From positions 39,649 to 103,648 of IMG/VR virus record IMGVR_UViG_3300027770_000041: a DNA stretch of 64,000 bases; one strand, given 5' to 3'. The notes below the pieces were generated by a model. The model saw only the letters and a program-made list of their open reading frames with translations. It was not told where the DNA came from and did not search any database. The translations under genes were made by a program, and so were the position numbers. This stretch comes from a virus. Each line of letters begins with the position of its first letter. Within the stretch, counting starts at the first letter, position 1. This document shows positions 1-9,800 of the stretch, piece after piece.

Positions 1-3000
1 TAGTTACACCTTCAGTCAATCCATTCGCTTTAATGGATGAAGTAATTCTATTTGCTGTAAAGTCACCAGAAGCATCACGAGCAACTAATGTACTTCCAGT
101 ATTAGAACTTGTAGCATTTGTTGCAATCGTAACCGCAGTAGAACCATTATAAGAAGTTCCAGACAAATATGTCCCAAATGTTAATGTTGCAAGATTACTT
201 CCAAGTGAAATACCAGAAATCGTAGGAGTTGCTAGATTTGCATTTGTAATACCAGCAGACCCAGAAAGATTAGTATTCGTGAGACCTGTGATAGTATTTG
301 AACCAGCAGCAATTGATTTATTTGTTAAAATATCTGTTGTATTTTTTGCAACTAATGTATCAGTTGTAGCAGGTAATGTAAGAATACCAGAAGCAACAGC
401 AGATGCTCTTAATGTTGTAATTCCAGATGTAGAACCAGTAAATCCAGCACCGATAGTTCCTCCAAATGTTGCTGATGTAATACCAGTTACATTTAAATTG
501 CTGGTAGTAGTCATACCAACAACATTTAGATTTCCAATTGACGAAATACCAATATTTAATTGACCGGCAAAAGTAGAAAGTCCAGTAAATGTAGAATTAA
601 ATGAACTTTGAACTGTCAGTTTTGCATTTGTAAATGTTGCCGCAGTACCAGTAACTTCTAAATTATAAAGTTGTGAAATGCCCTGTACGTGTCTTTGCGT
701 ATAAGCAGTTGTAATTCCACCACTTGCATTTGTTCCAGGAAAAGTAGCTCCATTATAAATTGTAATACCTTCAAATGCAAGACTTGAAAAAGTTTGTTGT
801 GCTGCAAATGTTACATTTCCAGTCACATAAAGATCTTTAACTAATGCTTGCCCATTCACTTCAAAAAGTTGAGTACCATTAAAAACTGATGTTGTTTCAC
901 CAATTCCCAATTTATCCATTCTATAGTAACCCAAATCCTTTTGAGAACTGATTACTCCAAATCTTCTCCAATCTCCATTAATATAAATGTGACCAAGATA
1001 ACCACCTAGTTGTGGTGTTCCAGATAATGAAATATCACCAGTACGAGCACCAGGAATATCAGCAGTAGTTGGTGTAGAAATACCAACAGTAATTAATTTT
1101 GATTGTGCCGTATTTCCCTTAATGTATAAGTTTTTAACTTCAACACCAGCAGCAGCAGTACTTGTAACTTTTTGTGTAAAATTAACTGGACCATAAAATT
1201 GTGAAGTTTGATTATTATTTTCTCCACCCTCTACCGTAATACGATCTCTTACCACCAAATCATCATATATACCACTTAATCTTTTTGTGCTATCTGTATT
1301 TGCATCATCGCCAGTATATGTAAATACAGGTGCATCAAATATTTCTTCTTCGCCAGTTACAGAAATAAGTTTTTTTGCACCAGAATAAAATTCACCATTA
1401 TCATTCATTCCAGTATAAACAATTGTTCCGCCATCTTGTTCTCTAGCTTGCGAAGCAATAACTTCATCTCCACTTAATATTCTATCTTGCTTTTGAGGCA
1501 TACCAGTTGAATAGTTACCTGGACCAAATCCAAGATACTCAAATGTATGACCTGATGCACGAAGATAAGACGGACGATGAAATTGAATTGGAATTACTCT
1601 TATTTTCTTTGCAAGTGTTCCGTTATCATATGCAGCAGCAATTGTACCAAACTGACCACGAAGTACATTAGTACAAGCATCATTTTGTATACGCAAAACT
1701 TCTGCATTAATTTGCAAATAATCTCCTTTCGAAAATCCACCAATAGATGCAAGAGTAATGGATGTATCAGAAGCACTTAATGCGACAGAAATTGTAGTGC
1801 TGATACCTGCATAAATGTAAGATATACGTCCTGCAAGATTAATTTCTCCTTCACCAACAGAAAGAGCATTTGCTGCAATTCCTTGTCTTAGTACATATCC
1901 ATTACCATTATATACTTCTGTTGATGTTAAATTACCAACATTAAATGTAAATGTATTAATTCCTACAACTTCTTTAACTGTAAATGAACTATCAAAAATA
2001 GTTTTTCCAGTACCAACAATTGAAAACTTATTTCCAACAATAAGACCGTGAGAACTTGTTGTAGTAACAGTTGTAATACCAGTTCTAATATCAGAAAAAA
2101 TTAAATTCGATATTGAAGAACCTTTACCTACAACAGATACAAAAGGTGATTTTCCGTCTGTTCTAGATACAAATGCTGTTACATTATTTGGATTATAAAC
2201 AGTAATTGATTTTGCATTAGGAACCGCAGTAATTCTAAACACACCATTATATCCTTCACTTGCAAATCCTACAACTTGTAATGCATCATTTACATTATTG
2301 TTTATGGAAGTTACATCTACAACAGCAAGAGATGTTCCTCCTGATACCGTCATCGTATTTCCAACACCATAAGCAGCACCACCATCTACAATTTCAACTG
2401 CTGAAATTCCACCACCACCACCTAAAGTTGCTTTTACCGAACCATTTTTTCCTACAATTGAAACATTTACAAGTTCGGCAGAATAAAGAGTAGTAGATCC
2501 ATAACCAGAACCACCACTAGTTAATGATATAGTTTTAATTGAATTTAGATTGTGTTCTCTATCTGTAAAGAACGTAACCGCAGTTCCACTTGCAATTGCT
2601 CCTGTAATTGCATATCCAACAGTATTTTCTTTTAAAAATGTATTAATTGCTTCTTTTGTAACTGAATTTCTTTTATCATCAACATTTACAGTACCAAGAG
2701 GTTTAACATTTCCATAAGAAGATGTTTCATTTGGATCAGAGTTATAATTATCACGATCCATTTGAGGATAAAGATTTCTTACATCCTGATTGAAATTTTT
2801 AAGACTAATACCATATCCAACATTTGCAAGTGATGGCGAAACATCCGAGCTCATCACAGTTAAATGATAAATTCCATCCTGACCGGAAATAGAAGAACCA
2901 GGAATATGCTTTTTGATTTCGTCTATTCGGTAAACGAAGAATGTATTTTCGTATCTTTCACGATAAACTCTTGGAAGTGCAGCAACTTGTTGATTTGTTG

Positions 3001-5758
3001 TTCTTTGATTTGTAATATTTGTAAATGATCCAGGATTTGTAGAAATTCCAGCAATTGCAAAAGTTTTTGAACCTGGAATTGACGAAATCTTAAATGAACC
3101 ATTATAAACAGAAGAAGCAGTTCCAACTGGATTATTGCTACTTTTGATGTTTTGTATTTTTACAATATCACCAGTTTTAAAATTATGTGGAAGTTCGGTT
3201 GTAATGGTGATTGTATTTGAAGAATATGAAGCATTCGTAATAATCTTTGGATTTCTTAAATCCAAAGGACTAGAAAGACCACCAGTTAAAATACTTGCAC
3301 TTCCAATTCCAGTTGTACTGGTTTCTTGAATAATATATCCAGCAACAGGAGGACGAGCATTTGTTGCTTCTTTTGGTATCACATACCGCATCTTATAAAC
3401 ACGATCCGAAAGAGAACGATTATCTAATTTTCTTTTGATAAATGTAGAACCACTTTCTAATCCAAGACCAGTTGTACCAAGACCTACAATTATAGAATAA
3501 ATTGTATTATCTTGTGTAGAAGAACTATTAATATACCAAGATGATACTGCCGTATCATATTGAATTGGATATCCAACTTCTCCTGGTTGTTTATCTGTTG
3601 CCGAACTAACTATTCTTAAATTTCCGCCAAGATTATTAATTCCACTAATTGTTCTTGGTGTTGCAGCAATTGCATCATTATATGTTGGAGAAATTTTAAT
3701 TCCATTTGCTGATCCAGTTGTACTTACATAATAAACTTTATTTAATTCAATATTATTTGGTGCTTCTGCATTATCACTAAAAACTCTAATCTTTTCTCCA
3801 TTATAAAATTTATGATTACTAGTTAATGTAAAAATATTATTTGAAATGCTATTAATTCCTGCATTTCTTCCAACAACAAAAACTTTTTTAGAACTAAATG
3901 TAGTTCCATCAGGTGATTGCATTAAAATTGGAGCAGAATATGCCGAAAGTGAAGTACCCACAGTTACAGGTAAATTCAGCATATCTCCTTGCTTTGCGCC
4001 AACACGATAACTATCAATTTGATGAGGTGGAGCAATTTCTCGGTTTTTATATCCAAACAAATATAAACGAGAAGGATTTGCAACTGATATTGTTTGTTCT
4101 ACATCTAATGATAACCAAGTGCTTTCGGTTTCTGCTGTAGTGACTTCCCTTGGTGGAATAATGTGTGTAATATAACCTTTATTGTCCCTATCAAAAGAAT
4201 CAACACGAAATCCAACCGACTCTAATGATATTGCGCCAAAGTTGGAATTTGAGTTTGTGATAGACATATCGCCACCACTTTCGGCAACAAAATGTCTTGC
4301 AAATCCAATTGCAAATACAGAAACTACCTGTATAATTGCACCATTTGATGCCCTGATATGATAGTTTTCGAATGATGGTTTATATATTGAATAAGAATGA
4401 GTATGTAATGGTGAATACTCCGATTCATCATTATTTTTAAATGACTTGCTACTATAATCATATTCAATATATGCATTATCATCTTTCTGTAATGATATAC
4501 CAGTATATTGAGCAACAACCATAGATTTAAATCCAGTAGCTTTGCTACCATCCGCCCACATTCCACACATTCCATAAACTGATCTTAAAGAGCAGTTAAA
4601 AATATAAGGAGATGCAGAAGATACACTATCAACTTCTACAATAATTTGAGAATTTTGTAATTGTGTATTTGGATCTGGTAAAGGAACTACCGGAGAACTT
4701 GTTGCATTATATGTAAATGTTGTAAGTCCAACAACATCTTTTACCGTAAAAGATCCATTATAAACACCAGTATCTATTCCAACACCACTTACCAAAAATG
4801 GAGTATCAGCATATAAACCGTGTTCTGTAGATGTATCTACCGTAATTATTTGCGATGAGGTATTTCCATCACCAGCACGAATACTTGTAATACCAATCGC
4901 ATTTGCATTTAAGTTACCAACAATACGATATTCGTCTACTGATGGTTCAAAATCATTACCAGTTGGATAATCCGCAAGTGGTCTTCCTGATGCAGTTCCA
5001 TACATCAAAGCCAATTTATAATAATACATTTGAAGGTCAGTTAGACCCGTTCCAGTAGATCCTATTTTGACTTCGTTTACACCATCAGCATATGCAAATG
5101 CTGTTAACTTATGATGTGAAAAAGTAGGAACAAATGATGTATTATTATAATTTTTATAAACACTTCGGTTTACATCACCATCAAAAAATGTAAATGTACT
5201 AAAATAACAAGTACCAGTTACATTAAAAATAGAAGAATTATCAATATAATCATCTAATGGATCTGGAATAAAAAGTGGACGGATTTTTGTTTTTCTTAAA
5301 TCTAATCCAATAATTGAGGTGCCACGAGATATAATGATACCACCAGAAGAAGAATTTGCCTTATAAAGGTCATTTGAAGCACTAAAAATATCTGTATTGA
5401 ATGAAGATCCCAGTTCAGTAATTGATGCACCACTCGTAGTCCAAGTTGCACCAGAACCCGAACCAGTTCTTTGATAAAGAACCGCACTTGAATTTAAAAC
5501 ATATCCAGGACGATTATCAATATAATGTGTGCCTGGATATACAAGAATTGTAGTCTTATCAATCTTATCATTATTTCTTCCTGATTGATAAGAAAATCTT
5601 GCAGACTCAATTAATGCTCTTTGAATAGATTTGAAAGGTCTCGTTAACGAATTGCCTTTATTCTCATAACTATCAGTTGCATCAAAATCTGATGGATTTA
5701 CATAAAGAATATTTCCTTCAGCATTCTTTAGGAAGTTTTCTAATCTTGATAACGGCAT
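1..5758 (-). CDS. Very large virion structural / tail-fibre-like protein, 3' end outside window
   Basis: An open reading frame runs on the minus strand from ATG at 5758 to the window edge (1919 codons, no stop seen). The N-terminus reads MPLSRLENFLKNAEGNILYV. The first ~400 residues resemble the pectin-lyase-like N-terminal part of large cyanophage structural proteins (phrases such as ILVYPGTHYIDN and MSITNSNSNFG). The rest is Thr/Ser/Gly-rich beta repeats ending in fibre-like TSATFGG and TNANLATPTISG. A CTAAATA late promoter lies about 30 nt upstream. The host-contact or baseplate-periphery role is inferred from composition and from neighbouring fibre genes. No enzymatic motif was recognised. 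Confidence 0.8.
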   Translation of the reverse strand, partial: MPLSRLENFLKNAEGNILYVNPSDFDATDSYENKGNSLTRPFKSIQRALIESARFSYQSGRNNDKIDKTTILVYPGTHYIDNRPGYVLNSSAVLYQRTGSGSGATWTTSGASITELGSSFNTDIFSASNDLYKANSSSGGIIISRGTSIIGLDLRKTKIRPLFIPDPLDDYIDNSSIFNVTGTCYFSTFTFFDGDVNRSVYKNYNNTSFVPTFSHHKLTAFAYADGVNEVKIGSTGTGLTDLQMYYYKLALMYGTASGRPLADYPTGNDFEPSVDEYRIVGNLNANAIGITSIRAGDGNTSSQIITVDTSTEHGLYADTPFLVSGVGIDTGVYNGSFTVKDVVGLTTFTYNATSSPVVPLPDPNTQLQNSQIIVEVDSVSSASPYIFNCSLRSVYGMCGMWADGSKATGFKSMVVAQYTGISLQKDDNAYIEYDYSSKSFKNNDESEYSPLHTHSYSIYKPSFENYHIRASNGAIIQVVSVFAIGFARHFVAESGGDMSITNSNSNFGAISLESVGFRVDSFDRDNKGYITHIIPPREVTTAETESTWLSLDVEQTISVANPSRLYLFGYKNREIAPPHQIDSYRVGAKQGDMLNLPVTVGTSLSAYSAPILMQSPDGTTFSSKKVFVVGRNAGINSISNNIFTLTSNHKFYNGEKIRVFSDNAEAPNNIELNKVYYVSTTGSANGIKISPTYNDAIAATPRTISGINNLGGNLRIVSSATDKQPGEVGYPIQYDTAVSSWYINSSSTQDNTIYSIIVGLGTTGLGLESGSTFIKRKLDNRSLSDRVYKMRYVIPKEATNARPPVAGYIIQETSTTGIGSASILTGGLSSPLDLRNPKIITNASYSSNTITITTELPHNFKTGDIVKIQNIKSSNNPVGTASSVYNGSFKISSIPGSKTFAIAGISTNPGSFTNITNQRTTNQQVAALPRVYRERYENTFFVYRIDEIKKHIPGSSISGQDGIYHLTVMSSDVSPSLANVGYGISLKNFNQDVRNLYPQMDRDNYNSDPNETSSYGNVKPLGTVNVDDKRNSVTKEAINTFLKENTVGYAITGAIASGTAVTFFTDREHNLNSIKTISLTSGGSGYGSTTLYSAELVNVSIVGKNGSVKATLGGGGGISAVEIVDGGAAYGVGNTMTVSGGTSLAVVDVTSINNNVNDALQVVGFASEGYNGVFRITAVPNAKSITVYNPNNVTAFVSRTDGKSPFVSVVGKGSSISNLIFSDIRTGITTVTTTSSHGLIVGNKFSIVGTGKTIFDSSFTVKEVVGINTFTFNVGNLTSTEVYNGNGYVLRQGIAANALSVGEGEINLAGRISYIYAGISTTISVALSASDTSITLASIGGFSKGDYLQINAEVLRIQNDACTNVLRGQFGTIAAAYDNGTLAKKIRVIPIQFHRPSYLRASGHTFEYLGFGPGNYSTGMPQKQDRILSGDEVIASQAREQDGGTIVYTGMNDNGEFYSGAKKLISVTGEEEIFDAPVFTYTGDDANTDSTKRLSGIYDDLVVRDRITVEGGENNNQTSQFYGPVNFTQKVTSTAAAGVEVKNLYIKGNTAQSKLITVGISTPTTADIPGARTGDISLSGTPQLGGYLGHIYINGDWRRFGVISSQKDLGYYRMDKLGIGETTSVFNGTQLFEVNGQALVKDLYVTGNVTFAAQQTFSSLAFEGITIYNGATFPGTNASGGITTAYTQRHVQGISQLYNLEVTGTAATFTNAKLTVQSSFNSTFTGLSTFAGQLNIGISSIGNLNVVGMTTTSNLNVTGITSATFGGTIGAGFTGSTSGITTLRASAVASGILTLPATTDTLVAKNTTDILTNKSIAAGSNTITGLTNTNLSGSAGITNANLATPTISGISLGSNLATLTFGTYLSGTSYNGSTAVTIATNATSSNTGSTLVARDASGDFTANRITSSIKANGLTEGVT

Positions 5759-5788
5759 CGTTTATAAACACAGATATTTCTTCTGTCT

Positions 5789-5795
5789 TATTTAG
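5789..5795 (-). promoter_or_regulatory. Late promoter motif CTAAATA
   Basis: CTAAATA on the minus strand about 30 nt upstream of the giant structural gene's ATG at 5758, in an AT-rich intergenic stretch. It matches the T4-type late promoter as it appears in cyanophages (T4 itself uses TATAAATA). The same heptamer precedes other late genes in this window. Confidence 0.6.
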
Positions 5796-5815
5796 ACACT
5801 ATATATTTTTTTATA

Positions 5816-5980
5816 TTATCTTACAAGTTCACCACGAAGTTCAGCAAGTTTTGCAGTTGCAAGTGACTCCACACAAGTCCAATAAAGTTCACCACTTACA
5901 ATATTCTCATCTGCAAAATGTTCTGCTACATCTTCTTGCAGTTCTTGAAGTTCGGCCAAAACGTCTCGGGTAATCATCAT
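5816..5980 (-). CDS. Small acidic helical protein (54 aa), unknown function
   Basis: This minus-strand reading frame of 54 residues starts MMITRDVLAELQELQEDVAE. A second ATG three bases in is equally possible. It is predicted to be nearly all helical with an LQELQEDVAEHFADE amphipathic stretch and has one Cys. It lies between the tail assembly chaperone-like gene and the late promoter of the giant structural gene, so it is probably co-transcribed with the fibre genes. Overlapping plus-strand frames look like antisense shadows. Function unknown. Confidence 0.55.
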   Translation of the reverse strand: MMITRDVLAELQELQEDVAEHFADENIVSGELYWTCVESLATAKLAELRGELVR

Positions 5981-6035
5981 AATGGTTTGGAAGGGTCGTC
6001 TTACCCATCCATCATAGCACGGACTGGGTGTGGTG

Positions 6036-6497
6036 TCAAGGAGAAGGGGACAGTGGCCAGACTGGACTCTTTGGGTCTATCGTATTTGAAGGTGCATCTC
6101 GTAATGCCTGACGATATATTTTCCATTCTTCTTTTTGTTGTAAATTTAGTGGACTATCATTTCCTTGCGTCCAATCCGATTGCGAAAGTAGAAAATCTCT
6201 TTTATTTCTCAATTCTTTCCAATAATCTCTGGATGCCTCCCTCAATTCTTCTTCTGCTAATTGCTCTCTCAGTCTTCTTTGCTTTTCTGCATCAAAAATT
6301 TCAAGTGCTTGTTCGTAAATTCCAAGTTCTTCAATTGTTTCTTTGGGTGCATTCTTATATTCAATATAACCCGCATCATCATTCCAAATGACTGCATGAA
6401 CATTAGAAGGAACCCAAGATAGGTCTTCCTTGATATTCAAAAAACTTTCATCATCCAATCTAATAAATTTTTCCGATACGATAAAGATTAATTTCAT
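6036..6497 (-). CDS. Tail (fibre) assembly chaperone-like protein
   Basis: 153 residues. The C-terminal half contains an Arg/Glu-rich helix (EKQRRLREQLAEEELREA) followed by YWKELRNKRDFLLSQSDW and EEWKIYRQALRD. This is the signature of phage tail assembly chaperone proteins of the kind encoded next to tail fibres (arginine-rich helix, SDW, YRQALRD). It overlaps the preceding 112-aa gene by 4 nt and directly follows the long fibre gene, which fits a chaperone for fibre trimerisation. The family call rests on these motifs only. Confidence 0.65.
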   Translation of the reverse strand: MKLIFIVSEKFIRLDDESFLNIKEDLSWVPSNVHAVIWNDDAGYIEYKNAPKETIEELGIYEQALEIFDAEKQRRLREQLAEEELREASRDYWKELRNKRDFLLSQSDWTQGNDSPLNLQQKEEWKIYRQALRDAPSNTIDPKSPVWPLSPSP

Positions 6498-6832
6498 TCT
6501 ACATCTCCAGATTTTAGTACATTTTGAATATTTTCAGAAAGTATATTATTCGCAATCATTCCTGGTTGAATTGATTGAATATAAAGTTGTTGATTTTCTT
6601 GATTTCCTTTTACTACCTCATTACGAAAACTTTCAACAGCAGCACCTGTTGACCTTTGTTGTTGTGAATTTTCAATTAATAAAGTAGGCATCCAAGTAAT
6701 CGCACATCCCCACTCATCTACTGGTTCGCCTGTATTTGGGTTCATACCACGAATTTGAGTAAACCAAGAGCACTGAATACCTATACAATCTTTTTTAATT
6801 AGTGGGCAATATTTTCCTTGTTCGAGTTTCAT
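6494..6832 (-). CDS. Conserved small protein with N-terminal cysteine cluster, unknown
   Basis: 112 residues. The N-terminus carries a Cys pattern (YCPLIKKDC, QCSWF, WGC) that could bind metal, followed by a Gln/Asn-rich C-terminal half. It sits 7 nt downstream of the large collar-domain fibre gene and overlaps the chaperone-like gene, so it belongs to the same transcript. Proteins with a CPLIKKDCIG...CSWF start occur in tail-fibre neighbourhoods of marine phages, but I know of no function. Confidence 0.6.
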   Translation of the reverse strand: MKLEQGKYCPLIKKDCIGIQCSWFTQIRGMNPNTGEPVDEWGCAITWMPTLLIENSQQQRSTGAAVESFRNEVVKGNQENQQLYIQSIQPGMIANNILSENIQNVLKSGDVE

Positions 6833-6839
6833 AAATTAA

Positions 6840-9800
6840 TTAATTCTTGCTGCATATTATAACATCAATATACTGAACTGCAAAGTCCATAGATGCACCA
6901 GCAGTACCATTATTGTTGACCGTAATGGTGTGACTGTGGGAACCTCCAGACTGAGTTGTAAAATCGTGATAGTGATCATTAGACATTCCAGCAGTAGTTC
7001 CACCGTGTTGGTGGTTTGCACTCTGTCCACCAGTTCCTCCATCATGTGAGTGGCCATTATGAGTATCTACAATTTGAGAACCACCTTGAATAATCGTATG
7101 AGTTCTACCACCTCCAGCTTGCTCTATGTTAGCTTGAACTACCATTCCTGGTGCGGAAGATTGCGGTACTTCGATGTTGGGAACTTCATTCAGTAGATGG
7201 GTATGAGAACCACCACTATTAGTGATGAATGAGTGACTATGATCTGCGTTTTGATTGCCAGTCGTAAAAGTATGAGTATGATTTGCGTTTTGATTATTTG
7301 TAGGTCCTGAGTGTTGGTGACCACCGTGAGTATCAGAACTTGCAGAGTGATTGTGTTCTGGTAGTGGAACACCTCTACTTGCAAATACAGAAGTAAATGA
7401 GGAAGAACCACCAGAACCTCCACCAGTTCCAGAAACAACTCGTAATGCTTTATTATCGTGAGATGTAGATTTCGTCCAACCAGTTGGTGCTGATGCCTGA
7501 TAGAATACTATAGTAGTACCAGAAGAAAATTCAGATGCACTTATAGTAATATTAGCACTACCATTAAATGATACTCCATTAATGGTTCTTGCGGTTTGTA
7601 GTACTGTTGCAGTTGCAGCATTACCTGTGCAAGAAGCAGAGGAACCAGTAGTATTTTGATTTAAAGTTGGGAAGGTACAGTTCGCAAGGTTTCCTGATGA
7701 AGGTGTTCCTAATGCTGGAGTTACAAGTGTTGGACTTGTTGCAAATACAGCAGCACCAGTACCAGTCTCATCGGTTAATGCTGTTGCTAATTGTGCTGAT
7801 GTAAAAGAACCCAATACTGCTGCATTACCAACAGATGTTACGTGTCCTGTTAAGTTTGCATTAGTGGTTACATTAGATGCTGTACCAGTTAATGCTCCAA
7901 CAAATGTAGTAGCAGTCACTACACCAGTAACTATTACATCACCAACAACGTGAAGTTTTGATGTTGGATTTGTTGTTCCAATTCCAAGGTTACCAGAAAC
8001 ATAAGAACCACCAGTAACCTGAAATGTTTGCGATGCTGTTCCTGTTTTTGTTGTGGTTCCTACTACAAGTTCTCCAGTTCCAAAGAGTGATGCGATATTT
8101 GTGGTTCCTGCATACCATTTGAATTGTTGAGAAGTAGTAGGAACACTAGACCATAAAGTGCTACTTTCAATACCAAAACCATAATCTGCAGAACTTGCAC
8201 CAATACCATCATATAAAACAATTTTAGTTCCAACACTTCTTGTTGTAAATGCAGGAGCAGCAACACCAGTTGTACCAAAAGTAATCCAATTATTTGTTCC
8301 ACCATTAAATGTTAATTGAGCAGAAGTCGTTGAACCATTACCATTTAATGCTAAAAATCTTGTAGTAACAGTATTTGTTGTTTTAGCAAAAGTAAAATCA
8401 GCATCTCCTGCAAATGCCCCACCATCGTTAAACTGAACTTGAGTATCTGCACCAGCAGCAGCAACAGAAGAAGCATTAATACCTGTAATGCTTGTATTAG
8501 ATGCTGCTGTTAATCTTCCTTTAGAATCTACAGTAAAAGTAGCAACTTGAGAACCAGAACCATAAGAACCTGCAGTAACTGCAGTAGTTGCTAAAGTACC
8601 TGTTCCTGTTACATTTCCTGTACCATCAAATGCTGGACTTGTATAACTTAAATCACCTGTAATTGCTATAGTTCTTGCTGTAGTTAGCTTATCTGCTTGA
8701 GCAACAGTAGCAGCACTAAAGTTAACTCCAGTAGTTGTAATACCAGTCACCAAACCTTTAGCATTTACAGTAATCTGTGGAACAAAAGTACTAGAACCAA
8801 AAGTACCAACATTTGAATTTACAGTTGCTAAAGTACCTGTTCCTGTTACATTTCCTGTACCATCAAATGCTGGACTTGTATAACTTAAATCACCTGTAAT
8901 TGCTATAGTTCTTGCTGTAGTTAGTTTAGTTGCAGTATCTGCATTACCAGCAATAGTACCAGTAATAGTAGTAGCATAAACATTAGACCAGGGATTTGCA
9001 ACACTACCCAAATTCCTACTTCCACTTGGAATAATATTACTATCAACAGTTGCACCAAAAGAAACTTTATCAGTATTAGCATCACCTAAAGTTACATTAC
9101 CTTGAAATGTCGAAATCCCAGTAATATTTAAGTTAGTACCAGTTAAGTTTGTTATGGTTCCATTCGTATAAGTAACACCAGTACCAGTTAGGTTTGTTAT
9201 AGTTCCAGCAGTACCAGTTAGGTTTGTTATAGTTCCATTCGTATAATTAAGATTAGTACCACTTATAGTTGTTACAATTCCAACATTAATATATCCATTA
9301 GTTACATAAAGATTAGTTGAATTTGAATTTGTATAAGTGATAGAACCAGCACTTAAGTTTGTAAAAGTTCCATTCGTATAAGTAACACCAGTACCAGTTA
9401 GGTTTGTTATAGTTCCATTAGTACTATTAAGAGTTGTTATAGTTCCAGCAGTACCAGTTAGGTTTGTTATAGTTCCATTAGTACTATTAAGAGTTGTTAT
9501 GGTTCCAGCAGTACCAGTTAAGTTGGTTATAGTTCCATTAGTACTATTAAGAGTTGTTATAGTTCCAGCAGTACCAGTAAGATTTGTTATAGTTCCATTA
9601 GTACTATTAAGAGTTGTTATAGTTCCAGCAGTACCAGTTAAGTTGGTTATAGTTCCATTCGTATAAGTAACTGCGGTTCCAGTTAGATTTGTTATAGTTC
9701 CACTACCACTCACAATAAGGCTTTGTGAAGTAAGATTAGTTGCTGATGTAACACCTAAAGTGCTTATACCACTTACATTTAATGCTGTTAAATTTCCAGT

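Noticed and set aside
5918-6391. Plus-strand 157-aa frame
   Set aside because: Antisense to the chaperone-like gene and the 54-aa gene, with low-complexity Phe/Leu composition.
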